Origin: an uncultured Candidatus Melainabacteria bacterium
GTDB lineage: Bacteria; Cyanobacteriota; Vampirovibrionia; Gastranaerophilales; Gastranaerophilaceae
NCBI GenBank assembly: GCA_934693235.1
Contig: CAKUUY010000003.1
Coordinates: 1-64,000, forward strand
Direction of reading: 5' to 3'
Length of the DNA stretch: 64,000 nt
Shown: piece by piece, positions 34,183-43,410 of the stretch
Layout of the letters: each line of letters starts with the position of its first letter
Numbering within the stretch: the stretch's first letter is position 1
Notes under the pieces: generated by a model
Database searches by the model: none
The model's input: only the letters and a program-made list of their open reading frames with translations
Told to the model about the DNA's origin: nothing
Made by a program: the position numbers and the translations under genes

Positions 34183-34629
34183 ATGATTATTGATAAAGTT
34201 GAAAATATTCGTAAGTATTCAGGAATACCTCAAGAAGCTATTGATTTTGTGGAAGCAGTCACAAAAGAAGATTTTACAGGACATTATGATTTCGGTAATG
34301 ATGTATTTGCAAATATTGATGAGTATGAAACAAAAACTTTTTGTAATTGTAAATTTGAAGCTCACAAAAGATATATTGATATTCAACTAATCTTGGATGG
34401 TATTGAGCGACTTGAATATATGCCTGTAGACGGTTTAAAGGTTAGTGAAGCATACGATGAAGAAAGAGACGTTGTGTTTTTCGAAAATTCGAAAGAATTA
34501 CCTGATAGCATTATTTTGAAGGAGGGAAAATTTGTTTTGATTTATCCGCATGAAGCGCATAAACCACAAATAGCAATAGACGACAAATCTGTTAAGGTAA
34601 AAAAAGCAGTTGTAAAAATTCATATATAA
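34183..34629 (+). CDS. YhcH/YjgK/YiaL-family cupin (sugar anomerase-like)
   Basis: 148 residues. EAHKRYIDIQLILDG and LIYPHEAHKPQI are the family motifs whose His, Glu and His residues bind a metal in the beta-jelly-roll. E. coli relatives YhcH (NanQ) open sialic-acid anomers and EbgC is a beta-galactosidase partner. It directly follows the transketolase half by 2 bases, so a sugar-phosphate or acetyl-sugar role is likely, but the exact sugar is unknown. A bidirectional terminator follows. Confidence 0.9.
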   Translation: MIIDKVENIRKYSGIPQEAIDFVEAVTKEDFTGHYDFGNDVFANIDEYETKTFCNCKFEAHKRYIDIQLILDGIERLEYMPVDGLKVSEAYDEERDVVFFENSKELPDSIILKEGKFVLIYPHEAHKPQIAIDDKSVKVKKAVVKIHI

Positions 34630-34660
34630 AAAAAGTCCTTATTATTTAAGGACTTTTTCT
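34630..34660. terminator. Bidirectional terminator
   Basis: AAAAAGTCCTT (34630-34640) pairs perfectly with AAGGACTTTTT (34648-34658). Serves the YhcH gene and the convergent membrane protein, whose stop codon lies within it. Confidence 0.9.
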
Positions 34661-35652
34661 TTGTAATTTTGAACTTCTTTGTGCGGGAAAACTGCATCTA
34701 ATTTTGGCTCTACAACCTTTTTAATAATTACGTTTTCTACGAATTTGTCGATAGGTTTGATTGCAATACCAAGAGCGACGAAACCTCCAATTGTTTTTAG
34801 AACTTTTGTGTTCATAATTTTGCCTTTTTGATATTTTCTGATTATGTCTTCCGCTGCATCTCTTAAAGCGGTGTTTTTGTAGTCTGGGTCTTTTGCATAT
34901 TTATTCTTAAGAGTGCTGAATTTGTTAAATAATTTATCTGAAAATTCTTTTGGTTGGTTGTCATTTGCTAGATTACCATATATACTGAACATTTCGTCAA
35001 TATGTTTGTTTGCAAAAGTCAAAACTCTATCTTTTTGGGACATTGCAAGTGATTCCGGATGACGTTGCCCAAAAATAGCATCCCCAAGCAATCTGATAGG
35101 GTTTTTAAGTTTTGTTTCTCTGATTAATTTATCACGTTTTGTAGTGATTGATTCTTCAAACAACTTTTTAAATTCGTCAACTTTTCCGCTGAATTTGTCG
35201 AGGTGACGTCTGCTTGTAAAGTTTTGTAAGAAGTTTATGATTTCTTCTTGAGATTGTAAACTTAATCCATTCTTTCCTGCTGCTCCAATCATAGAAGCTG
35301 TTTTCTGGCCTGCTATAACAGCTCCGGTAGGGAGTAATACACTTGCAAGAAGTTGAAATATTGCTTGCTCTGTACCACGTTTAGCATTTGGGTCGTAAGA
35401 TGTTTTTGCATTTTTATATTTGTCATAAATGTCTGCGCCAAAATAAAGCATAGCCGGAAACCATAATAAAGTTCCAAGTGTTGGAGCTACTTCACTCAAG
35501 GCTGCACCAAGTTCGTTTGAATATGCCAACCCCCTTGCTGGCCATCTCATCAATGGGTCTGAATATTTTTTGTCACTCTTGCCATTTGATTTATTTTTGT
35601 CAGAAGTAAAATTTGTGCTTGAGGTAAATTTGTAACTGTTTAATTTAATCAA
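34642..35652 (-). CDS. Membrane-associated protein of unknown function
   Basis: 336 residues. A polar N-terminus (KLNSYKFTSSTNFTSDK, with a degenerate F-T-S in place of FxG) is followed by hydrophobic stretches at about 55-70, 95-117 and 283-300 and a soluble helical middle. It lacks a signal peptide. In layout it resembles the protein at 51251-52603 (polar start, membrane helices, basic helical core), though direct alignment is weak. A clear Shine-Dalgarno (CAGGAG) precedes the ATG. Function unknown. Confidence 0.65.
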   Translation of the reverse strand: MIKLNSYKFTSSTNFTSDKNKSNGKSDKKYSDPLMRWPARGLAYSNELGAALSEVAPTLGTLLWFPAMLYFGADIYDKYKNAKTSYDPNAKRGTEQAIFQLLASVLLPTGAVIAGQKTASMIGAAGKNGLSLQSQEEIINFLQNFTSRRHLDKFSGKVDEFKKLFEESITTKRDKLIRETKLKNPIRLLGDAIFGQRHPESLAMSQKDRVLTFANKHIDEMFSIYGNLANDNQPKEFSDKLFNKFSTLKNKYAKDPDYKNTALRDAAEDIIRKYQKGKIMNTKVLKTIGGFVALGIAIKPIDKFVENVIIKKVVEPKLDAVFPHKEVQNYKEKVLK

Positions 35653-35755
35653 TCCGCTATCTCCTGTCCGTACATCCAGTATTTTTATAATACTTGAAAA
35701 AACTTTTTCTTGCTAGTTTTAGACATTTTGTAAATAAATTGTAATATGTTTCGGT

Positions 35756-36625
35756 TTAAGCGGTAAAATAAATTTCTTCGATCAGTTGTAAAATTTTGTT
35801 GATAAATTCTCGATAGGCTGCTCTATCAGCTTCTCCTGATAAGATTATATCGGCTTTGGCTGCTGTCGGGTGAATATGTGTTTTAGCTTTTGTTGAAGCG
35901 TTTTCGTAAACCTCGTCGGCGGAATCTCCTAAATCCCTTTCTGCAGCTCTTTTATAAAATCTTTCTTTTTGAATATTATGAGAAACAGCAACAAAAATTT
36001 TGAAATCAAATGCATCAACAACTTTGTCGGTAAGTGTAAATAATCCCTCTGAAATAATGATTTTTGACGGAAGTGCAAGTTTTACATTGTTTCTACGTAT
36101 TGCAGTTCCTGACATATCATACTCAGGCAAAAGCACTTTATTTCCGAAAAGTAGCGATTTAATGTGTGTTTTCATCAACTCAAGTTCTAAAGCTTCAGGG
36201 ACATCAAGATCATAATGTTTGGCAAATTCTGCGAAACTTCCGGCTTTTTTAACCATGTCAGAGCGATCGTAGTAATAATCATCTGTATTAATTCTTGTTA
36301 TCGCATTTTCAATGCAATATTTTTGAGCGAAATTTTGGATTGTATTGATTATATCTAGGGCAATCGTGGATTTGCCACTTGCGGTTTCACCCGCAATTCC
36401 GATTGAGCACGATCTTGTTATATTATTTGATAAAAATAATGCCATTTTTTGAATGGCAGATGGTTTAACCTTTCGGAATATTGAATTTTTATGATCCATT
36501 TCTTCAAAGAAAATTTTGTTTAATCTTTTTTCAATATAAAGAAAAAGATTTTTATCAGAATGTAGAAAACTTGATTGCGCCTTAGTTTCAGAGCTTGTGT
36601 AATTTTTAATTAGAGTATTTTGCAA
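35756..36625 (-). CDS. Uridine-kinase/phosphoribulokinase-like P-loop kinase
   Basis: 289 residues. SIGIAGETASGKSTIALDI is the Walker A motif (about residues 74-92), TDDYYYDRSD the uridine-kinase type substrate loop, and LPEYDMSGTA...PSKIIISEGLF the second family region. About 70 N-terminal residues precede the kinase core. The start is TTG at 36625 with AAGGA 8 bases upstream; no ATG fits. It should phosphorylate uridine/cytidine or a related small molecule. Single gene. Confidence 0.85.
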   Translation of the reverse strand: MQNTLIKNYTSSETKAQSSFLHSDKNLFLYIEKRLNKIFFEEMDHKNSIFRKVKPSAIQKMALFLSNNITRSCSIGIAGETASGKSTIALDIINTIQNFAQKYCIENAITRINTDDYYYDRSDMVKKAGSFAEFAKHYDLDVPEALELELMKTHIKSLLFGNKVLLPEYDMSGTAIRRNNVKLALPSKIIISEGLFTLTDKVVDAFDFKIFVAVSHNIQKERFYKRAAERDLGDSADEVYENASTKAKTHIHPTAAKADIILSGEADRAAYREFINKILQLIEEIYFTA

Positions 36626-36825
36626 TTTTTTAATCCTTATTTCTCATACAATAAAAATTGAACAAAAAAAAATTTGCCAACTGCTTTTTAATATGTTACC
36701 AAAAATAAACAAAAAATATACAGAGTATGTATAAATGTAAAAATTATGTAATTTTGTAAATAGGTAGAGATTGAATAATGTTTGAAAATTTGTTAATATA
36801 AAAGAAAGAGAGGATAGATATAAAT

Positions 36826-37443
36826 ATGAAAAAAGGTTTTACTTTAGCGGAAGTTTTGGTTACTATGGGTATTATCGGTGTTGTCGCAGCCATGACAGTT
36901 CCGACATTAATGCAGAATTATCAAAGAGATAGTTTCGTTACTCAACTTCACAAGGTCTATAGTGAGGTTTTACAAGCATTCGCAAGAGATATGGCAGATA
37001 GTCATGCTGTAAGTATTAGAGAAGCAGGTATTAGACGTAATGGAGCAGCTTGGTTTTTGAGAACATATTTTAAAACGGTTAAAACTTGTGATGGTGCTAA
37101 TTTGTCAGATTGTTTTGCAGATAGTTATCAAAATTTGAATGGAACAAATATTCGACTTAGAGATTCTATGTCTTGGGGCTCAGTTGCTGTTTTAGCAAGT
37201 GGTGCGGTTATTTATCTACAATCAAATGGTTATGTGATTTTTGATGTTAACGGTAAACAAGGACCAAATATTTTGGGGCGAGATCTTTTTTCTTTTGAAA
37301 TTGCAAATGATGGTACTCTAGAGACAAGTGATCTTGACTATAATGTTGAACATTTTGCAACTTCTTGTCAATCTGCAACGGTAACTTATGATGGAGGCTG
37401 CTTTGCTAAAATCTTGAATGACGGATGGAAGATGGATTATTAG
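36826..37443 (+). CDS. Type IV prepilin-like protein (pseudopilin)
   Basis: 205 residues. The class III signal KKG/FTLAEVLVTMGIIGVVAAM is cleaved by prepilin peptidase after Gly4, giving N-methyl-Phe and Glu at position 5, then one membrane helix. The rest is a globular pilin domain with six Cys residues including a C-terminal CQSATVTYDGGC loop. Such GFTLAEVL pilins are abundant in this lineage. GAGAGGAT precedes the ATG. A hairpin follows before the next gene, which may share transcription. Confidence 0.9.
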   Translation: MKKGFTLAEVLVTMGIIGVVAAMTVPTLMQNYQRDSFVTQLHKVYSEVLQAFARDMADSHAVSIREAGIRRNGAAWFLRTYFKTVKTCDGANLSDCFADSYQNLNGTNIRLRDSMSWGSVAVLASGAVIYLQSNGYVIFDVNGKQGPNILGRDLFSFEIANDGTLETSDLDYNVEHFATSCQSATVTYDGGCFAKILNDGWKMDY

Positions 37444-37461
37444 TTTAACAATATAGTTTTG

Positions 37462-37492
37462 TGAACCACTCTGAAAGGGTGGTTTACTTTTG
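37462..37492 (+). terminator. Terminator or attenuator after the prepilin gene
   Basis: AACCACTC (37464-37471) pairs with GGGTGGTT (37477-37484) with one wobble and is followed by a short mixed T run. Incomplete readthrough to the next gene is possible. Confidence 0.6.
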
Positions 37493-37501
37493 GAGAGAGA
37501 G

Positions 37502-39250
37502 ATGAGAAAAAGAGTAATATTTTTAACTGGAATCTTATTATTAACATTAACTGTTGCCTTGTTTAAGCACAGTATGGAGTTTGTATACGTAAGTCCATTT
37601 GTCAAGACAGAGGTATTGTCTTATATTTCAGAGGGAATTAGACCAGTCGATACAGCAGTAAATATTGCTATATCAGAAACTAAAAAAGATTTTCCGAATG
37701 TGAGTTTGAATTTTCAAAATGCTTACGGCTCCGGTTTTTTAAAACCGAACGAAATTCCTAATGATTTGGATTATTCTGTAGGAGTCAATTTAGGTAAGTA
37801 CAAATTTAATGGAAAAAATGCTGATAAAATAGCAACAGAGCTAGTCTTGAGGATGAATAAATTTCAGACAGAATTCAATAGCTATATAGAAACATCCCAA
37901 AAATCCGAACTATATCCTACAGTATCAACAATTTCGATGATTTCAGGATTTTCCCAAAAAGAACGAAGTGATATAAATGTCATCGCAAAATCTCTGGAAA
38001 ACACGTTGAAAGATAAGGATTACGTAGTATATTATCCAAAACAAATGGCAGAAAATGTAACGATAGATTTCCCTTTTATTATGAAATCTGATGAAATATT
38101 GGTCGAAAATATGGAACCAATTTCTATATTTTCTCACAAAATAAAATACAATAACAAACAAACTGATTTCTTAAGGGAAATTACAATTGAATTTGAATAT
38201 TCATTTGATTTAGAAAATGAGAAAACAGATCAAATTAAGACGATAAATCTTGTCGCAGAAGCATTTAACGGTCAACGTTTGCAGCTTGCTAGGAGGTTTT
38301 TTGTACCATCGGTTTTTGTAAGAAATTATTCTGTTAAAACAATTAAAAATTTGCCTTATAAAAATAACGAAATTAGCTATTTTGACCATAGAATGTCTGA
38401 TTTTGGACGATGTTTGCAACTGATAAAAAATTTAGATTTAGAAAGTGACAGACCTGTAAAAATGTTAAAAAGACTCTTGCAGTGTGCAGATATAATTTCT
38501 CCAGTCCTAGATGATAAAACTTTTGAGGATATAAATACAACAATTGCAGAAAACTTGAATAGTGAAAATGTAAAATTAATAAATGACTATTCAACAATTA
38601 TAGATAATTTAAGTAAATTAGTTTCTTCTCCCGTTAGTTTTCAAAAGGCAATGAATAATCAACAAATTCTGGAGATGCTTGATATTGCAGGAAATTCTAT
38701 TTCTAAGCTGCATGAAAATAAGATGTTGACAGATGATGAATTTAAAAAAATAGTAGAATTTGATAAAAAAGTGACTGTAGATTTGTACTCCGTTAAAAAT
38801 AAAACAGATTTGTATGAAAAATGGTTGTGGATTTTGAATTATCGTTCTAATGAGATTTATCCTATAGAAAATAGGGTCGCAGCAAGAGCAATAAAAGATA
38901 AGAATAAAATAAATTCATATATTGCTATGTTTGATAAAATATATAAAGATACTGGCTATCATCAAATTGATTTGTATTGGTTAAAAAGAGGGGAGCTTGG
39001 TGTTATTAGAGATGATTATACAAGAGGGTTTAATTCCGAAGATTTACAAAAAATAGTAAAAGAAAACAAATTAGTTGATGTAAAATATAAATTTGTAAAC
39101 AAAAAAGATGTTGATAATCTTAGAGTTCGTTATTCTGTATGGATACGTTACAATTCGACAAAAGAGCAACAAGAGGCTTATGACAAATTAAAAGAGTGCA
39201 TGAAAAATAGTATGAAAGACTATTCAATAAAGAAAAAAATTATTTTATAA
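37502..39250 (+). CDS. Large membrane-anchored protein of unknown function
   Basis: 582 residues from ATG 37502, with GGAGAGAG upstream (the open frame from a TTG at 37490 would start inside the ribosome site). One N-terminal signal anchor (about 5-23) is followed by a large mixed alpha/beta domain with no recognised motif. The middle is rich in Asn/Lys/Glu and predicted helices. It follows a prepilin gene on the same strand, so a pilus-related or surface role is possible but not shown. A bidirectional hairpin follows. Confidence 0.75.
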   Translation: MRKRVIFLTGILLLTLTVALFKHSMEFVYVSPFVKTEVLSYISEGIRPVDTAVNIAISETKKDFPNVSLNFQNAYGSGFLKPNEIPNDLDYSVGVNLGKYKFNGKNADKIATELVLRMNKFQTEFNSYIETSQKSELYPTVSTISMISGFSQKERSDINVIAKSLENTLKDKDYVVYYPKQMAENVTIDFPFIMKSDEILVENMEPISIFSHKIKYNNKQTDFLREITIEFEYSFDLENEKTDQIKTINLVAEAFNGQRLQLARRFFVPSVFVRNYSVKTIKNLPYKNNEISYFDHRMSDFGRCLQLIKNLDLESDRPVKMLKRLLQCADIISPVLDDKTFEDINTTIAENLNSENVKLINDYSTIIDNLSKLVSSPVSFQKAMNNQQILEMLDIAGNSISKLHENKMLTDDEFKKIVEFDKKVTVDLYSVKNKTDLYEKWLWILNYRSNEIYPIENRVAARAIKDKNKINSYIAMFDKIYKDTGYHQIDLYWLKRGELGVIRDDYTRGFNSEDLQKIVKENKLVDVKYKFVNKKDVDNLRVRYSVWIRYNSTKEQQEAYDKLKECMKNSMKDYSIKKKIIL

Positions 39251-39252
39251 AA

Positions 39253-39292
39253 ATATTTTTAAGGTTTTGGTTTATGCCAAAACCTTATTTTT
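39253..39292. terminator. Bidirectional terminator
   Basis: AAGGTTTTGG (39261-39270) pairs perfectly with CCAAAACCTT (39277-39286), flanked by T- and A-runs. The flippase stop codon lies inside it. Confidence 0.9.
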
Positions 39293-40711
39293 AGTGTTCC
39301 ACAAAATTGAATAATAAATTGATAAAAATAGAATAGGTTTTAGTATTGCCACTTTGTTTGGTAAATAATTTTGTAAGCCAAAGTGTATAATCAAGAAAAT
39401 TATAATTCCATAAAAAGTAGTGTAACCAACAGTTTTGAGAACTTTAGATGCTTGTACTGTTGCCAAATTTTTGAAATGAACAAATGAATGCAAAGTAATA
39501 AGCAATACTATTGAAGATAGCATTGCAATTCCTGCTCCCAATAGTTTGTATGCTGGGATAAGTGTACAGTTAAGGTAAAAACAAACAATTCCGACAAATA
39601 GAGTAACTAACATTTCAATATAGGTTTTGTTTCTTAGGTGGTATTTTATGTTTAAGATTTTCATAAGCTCGTGTAGGAAAATAGTTAAAGCGAAAAATGG
39701 AACGATAATTGTGGCTTGAGAGTATTTTTCATCAAACATTGCCTGAATGATTTCTTTTGAATAAAAAATGAAAATGCTGATTAGAGGAATAAATAAAACG
39801 CAGTATAGTTGACTTGTTTTGGTTAGAATTCCCTTTATATCTTTTTGATATTCATATTTTTTTATGATAGTAGGGAAAATTGCAAACAAAAATGTGGATA
39901 ATAGTGGGGTTAAAATATATGTAGTGTAAGTCCATGCAATTCCGGCTGTTGCAGTGTATGAAAACATTGCAAGTTTTTGGAATAAGAATTTGTTAACGTG
40001 TAATAAAAACCAAAGTCCGGTGTTTGTTACAATCATCGGTAAACTGTATTGTAACGATTCTGTGATTAAGGCTTTGTCAAAAGAAAATTTTAAAGTTGAT
40101 TTAAGCTGAACTTGTCTAATAATATATACATCGATAATAAACATTGCAATTACCATTGAAGTAAGTATTGCAATTACGTTGTCAAAAATGTTAAACAATG
40201 CTAAAAATAACAAAAGATGTGATATTTGATAAATGATAATACTAAATGTATACAAAAATGGTTTATTTAAAACTCTTAGCATTTGGTATAAAAATTGTCT
40301 TAATCCGCATGGAATAATTAATACAATAGTCATTACAAGTAAATTTTTAGGGATGAAAAATTTGGCAGAGATGAAATTTGCGAATAGTAAATAAAATATT
40401 ATAATTCCTAGGTAAGTTATTGCGGAGATTAGAATAATATTTGAATAAAATTCCGGAAGTTTTTCTTGAAGTTTATATTTTTCATAAAATCTGAGGGTTG
40501 ACTTTGTAATCCAGTCTGTGGAACAGGTACATAATAAGTTTAAAGAGCCAATAATAAGTTGGTAAAGTCCCATTTCTTTTTCAGAAAGGATGTATGCAAA
40601 AAATGGAATTATAATCAACGAATTTAGTACAACCAAAATTCTTGATGGTAGATACTTTAAAAACAAATTAAATATATAGTAAAAATTTTTAGATATTTTT
40701 TCACTAGTCAT
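39272..40711 (-). CDS. Wzx-type polysaccharide flippase (MOP superfamily)
   Basis: 479 residues with 12 to 14 membrane helices. The Polysacc_synt domain layout is clear: KYLPSRILVVLNSLIIIPFFAYILSEKEMGLYQLI at the N-terminus and later FFALTIFLHELMKILNIKYHLRNKTYIEMLVTL. These proteins flip lipid-linked sugar repeat units across the inner membrane. No polymerase or glycosyltransferase cluster is adjacent; the GT26 gene is 7 kb away. Divergent from a small membrane-anchored protein. Confidence 0.88.
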   Translation of the reverse strand: MTSEKISKNFYYIFNLFLKYLPSRILVVLNSLIIIPFFAYILSEKEMGLYQLIIGSLNLLCTCSTDWITKSTLRFYEKYKLQEKLPEFYSNIILISAITYLGIIIFYLLFANFISAKFFIPKNLLVMTIVLIIPCGLRQFLYQMLRVLNKPFLYTFSIIIYQISHLLLFLALFNIFDNVIAILTSMVIAMFIIDVYIIRQVQLKSTLKFSFDKALITESLQYSLPMIVTNTGLWFLLHVNKFLFQKLAMFSYTATAGIAWTYTTYILTPLLSTFLFAIFPTIIKKYEYQKDIKGILTKTSQLYCVLFIPLISIFIFYSKEIIQAMFDEKYSQATIIVPFFALTIFLHELMKILNIKYHLRNKTYIEMLVTLFVGIVCFYLNCTLIPAYKLLGAGIAMLSSIVLLITLHSFVHFKNLATVQASKVLKTVGYTTFYGIIIFLIIHFGLQNYLPNKVAILKPILFLSIYYSILWNTKNKVLA

Positions 40712-40767
40712 AATTCAATAATATAACAAGAATACAATAATTAAAAATATCTTTATGTTAATATTTA

Positions 40768-40795
40768 TTGTAAAAATTTTTAAAATATGTATAAT
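40768..40795 (+). promoter_or_regulatory. Leaderless promoter of the 150-aa anchored protein
   Basis: TTGTAA (40768-40773), 16-base spacer, TATAAT (40790-40795), then exactly 6 bases to the ATG at 40802. No Shine-Dalgarno. Confidence 0.6.
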
Positions 40796-40801
40796 ATAAC
40801 T

Positions 40802-41254
40802 ATGAATAGGAAGTTTTTTGTTATAATTTTAGGTGTGATGATTTTGCTTGGGGGGTATTTGTGGTTTTACTATTTCAACCAAACTGCTGTTGAAGAGCAA
40901 AATATTTGTATGGATGACGAACTTATTGCTGATTTGATTGTGAAAAATATTAATCCTTTTTCTAAATTCAAGTTTATAAAAAAAAGAAATTCGGATTGTA
41001 AGGTTTTGTTGATTAAGAATAAAGATGAAGCATTAAACACCCAAAAAGCTGATTTTTGCCCAATGCTTGATGCATCTGCTGCTTCTGTTTCAATGTTGAT
41101 AAAAGCATATGTTGATGACATGTATGACCGCGAATCGGCTTCAAAAGAACTTAAAAACATGATTCCATTGATGCTTCCATATGATTACTGTTCTCAATAT
41201 TATTCCAATGTTGAGACTTTGATAAAAATCAAAAAACGTTTGGGCTTGTTATAA
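40802..41254 (+). CDS. Small membrane-anchored protein of unknown function
   Basis: 150 residues from ATG 40802; the frame also has an ATG at 40787, but this overlaps the -10 box and is rejected. One N-terminal membrane helix (about 5-25), then a soluble, presumably periplasmic part with Cys36, Cys66, Cys85 and Cys114, which could form two disulphides. No family recognised. Confidence 0.7.
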   Translation: MNRKFFVIILGVMILLGGYLWFYYFNQTAVEEQNICMDDELIADLIVKNINPFSKFKFIKKRNSDCKVLLIKNKDEALNTQKADFCPMLDASAASVSMLIKAYVDDMYDRESASKELKNMIPLMLPYDYCSQYYSNVETLIKIKKRLGLL

Positions 41255-41310
41255 AATTTAAAAGCAATTTTTAGATGTAATTTTACTTTATATATATGTA
41301 AGGGGAAATT

Positions 41311-41955
41311 ATGTTTAAATTTATTAATATATTGTTCAATAAAGGACTAAAGGCTCCTCCGCTTTCTTGGCGTACAAGTTTGGTAGGGGCAAAGTTTAAT
41401 AATATGATTGCATCGGTAAAAAGAACTATTAAACCAAACAAACTTGGGGAGGAATTTAATAAAACTATGTGGTCAAACCCTAGCTCTAACAAGGTTATGG
41501 AGGTCTGTAAAAACTTTGAAAAAGAAACCGGAATCAGAATGCTTATGACAAATCCTCGTGACGCATACTGTTTTGGTGATTTTGCAAATGTATTATTGAA
41601 TGATATAAAAAGTGGACGTTTACCAAAAGATGTGAAATATGTTGTCTTTGGTCATGGGGAAGGAACTTCTTTGGTTGCTGCCGGCAAAGATAGGTGGCAT
41701 GTGGCTGCAGACCCTAAAATAGGTATTTTTGATTATATAAATCAAAATGTTCCTAAGGGTGAAAAAGTTTTGGTAAATTGTTGCGAAACAACGCCTAAGC
41801 AATATAGACATTTGCTCCCCAAAGACAAACCAGCAATTGGAAATACAACTCATACAGAAGCAACAAGTACATATTATCATCCACTAAAGATTGTTCAAAG
41901 TGGTCGAAATGAAATCATTGGCGGTTATGCAAATGGTATTATGACTTTGTATTAA
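41311..41955 (+). CDS. Unknown protein with possible clan CD cysteine-peptidase-like dyad
   Basis: 214 residues, soluble. AAGGGG precedes the ATG. A hydrophobic strand leads into VVFGHGEGTS (His115), and 42 residues later another leads into VLVNCCETTP (Cys157/Cys158). This strand-HG / strand-C order and spacing is that of caspase-like (clan CD) peptidases and of some bacterial effectors. The remaining fold is not recognised, so activity is only a hypothesis. The last 17 bases overlap the end of the convergent gene. Confidence 0.6.
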   Translation: MFKFINILFNKGLKAPPLSWRTSLVGAKFNNMIASVKRTIKPNKLGEEFNKTMWSNPSSNKVMEVCKNFEKETGIRMLMTNPRDAYCFGDFANVLLNDIKSGRLPKDVKYVVFGHGEGTSLVAAGKDRWHVAADPKIGIFDYINQNVPKGEKVLVNCCETTPKQYRHLLPKDKPAIGNTTHTEATSTYYHPLKIVQSGRNEIIGGYANGIMTLY

Positions 41956-42994
41956 TTTCTCTTTCTTTACGATACATGTCCTGTCTATAGTCGATAACCA
42001 TCCCCCAAGTTCCATGATCTTCAACAAAATCCTCTGCATCTTTCCTACGTCTAGCGATGTCTTCTAGCATAAAATATTCATCCCATTTGTAATCACGATG
42101 TTCTGGGTTTAGTTTTTTCAAATCTTGTGTTGAAACATACCATCTTTTGTTTTTCATACGGCTGGTACAACCATCATATATGTATTTGTACACTCTATAT
42201 AGTCCATCTTCTTCGCGGAAAATAAAGCGGTCTTTAGAGCGACAACTTGTTAATGTTTTTCGCATTGAGATTTCATTCGCAAAACCATCCGCATCTACAA
42301 AGTGGATGTTGCCATATTCAACTGTTTCGTCTAGTTGCTTGGGATTAATTACTTTTACATACCTGTAATAATAATTTTGAACTTCTTTATAAGAACGTGC
42401 TAATTTATCTACAGAGCTAATTCCGGCTTCGATTATTCGTCCGTCTTTAGCTTTATAACGTTCGTAGTAATATATTAAAGTATTAAAAGCTCCTTTCGGT
42501 TTAAGGTTGTCATAAACCTTGATAGGGTTATCTAAGTTTTCTTTTGAAACCCCTAATTCTTCCAAATAGTGTTTATAATCAAATTCTTTACCACTATGAT
42601 GTTCGGCTTCCAGTTCTGCCAGTCTGGATTTTATGACTGGTACATCTTCTTTTATATTTTCAATTTTTTGTGCGGAAGAAGTTTCTTCTGAAGATTTTGC
42701 TATATCATTGTGTAGATTTTCTTTTTCTATAGCGTTAGCTGTTGCGGTTGGCTGTTGTTCCAGAACAATATTGTTAATATTTTTATCTTTGGAAACATTT
42801 TCAGCTTTCGCCGGAGCAACAAATATATCTTTATCAAGCTTTTTCGAATTGAATGCTTTTGTAATTTGTCCCTGTTCTTCGCCTAATACATTAGTTATTG
42901 GCTCAGATTTGATAACATCACTAATATTTTTGCTTTTGCATAATTTTGTATAACAATTTTCTAATTTTCTCGCCAAAAGTCTGTAAATTTTCAT
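41939..42994 (-). CDS. Unknown protein with disordered linker and C-terminal domain
   Basis: 351 residues. Residues 1-25 are basic and amphipathic; residues about 30-115 form a low-complexity Lys/Glu/Asn/Ala linker; residues about 115-345 are a folded domain rich in Tyr and Arg (IYYYERYKAKDGRIIEAGIS, FIFREEDGLYRVYKYIYDGC). It does not match a family I recognise. TATAAT (42999-43004) is 4 bases from the ATG; GGAG is 11 bases upstream, so the initiation mode is ambiguous. Its end overlaps the clan-CD-like gene by 17 bases; antisense pairing is possible. Confidence 0.65.
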   Translation of the reverse strand: MKIYRLLARKLENCYTKLCKSKNISDVIKSEPITNVLGEEQGQITKAFNSKKLDKDIFVAPAKAENVSKDKNINNIVLEQQPTATANAIEKENLHNDIAKSSEETSSAQKIENIKEDVPVIKSRLAELEAEHHSGKEFDYKHYLEELGVSKENLDNPIKVYDNLKPKGAFNTLIYYYERYKAKDGRIIEAGISSVDKLARSYKEVQNYYYRYVKVINPKQLDETVEYGNIHFVDADGFANEISMRKTLTSCRSKDRFIFREEDGLYRVYKYIYDGCTSRMKNKRWYVSTQDLKKLNPEHRDYKWDEYFMLEDIARRRKDAEDFVEDHGTWGMVIDYRQDMYRKEREINTKS

Positions 42995-43063
42995 TGTAAT
43001 TATAACTCCGTAGTATATCCCTTTAGATATAGTGTATCATAAATAATTAGCTTGTAAATAAAT

Positions 43064-43124
43064 TCTCGTCCGTCCAAAATAAAAAGAACCCCATTAAAGG
43101 AGTTCTTTTTATATGCCGAAGGCC
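43064..43124 (-). repeat. tRNA-Leu 3' end plus terminator, copy 1 (fragment)
   Basis: 61-base near-perfect repeat of 43411-43470: CTCGTCCGTCC, the AAAAAGAACCCC...GGAGTTCTTTTT hairpin, then the last 11 bases of tRNA-Leu (TGCCGAAGGCC on this strand). Only one base (a T in the hairpin loop) is missing in the other copy, plus minor changes at the tRNA junction. Confidence 0.75.
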
Positions 43125-43230
43125 ACTCTGCCGAAACGGAACTGACTAAATGTCAGTTCTGTTGAGAGGTAAGAACCGAGCGATTGCGTTAGCAATCATG
43201 CCGGAAGAGTTATCGTGGGGCGGAAAAATT

Positions 43231-43284
43231 GCACAATAAAAAAGACCTCTTACAAGGTCTTCTCTATATGCCGAAGGCCGGACT
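43231..43284 (-). repeat. tRNA-Leu 3' end plus different terminator, fragment
   Basis: Sixteen bases (43269-43284) are identical to the 3' end of tRNA-Leu. On the minus strand they are followed by a different hairpin, AAGACCT...AGGTCTT, and a T run. The rest of the tRNA is absent. Confidence 0.7.
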
Positions 43285-43410
43285 GTCTTGTTCGTTCGCG
43301 TTTAACGGCAGTTCCGCGCTTTGCTTATGTGTTTTTAACACAAACGCAAAGTCGCTCCAGCCTCAGCTCACTCACGCTCGAACCTGAAACAAAGCTCGTC
43401 GCTTTGTGGT

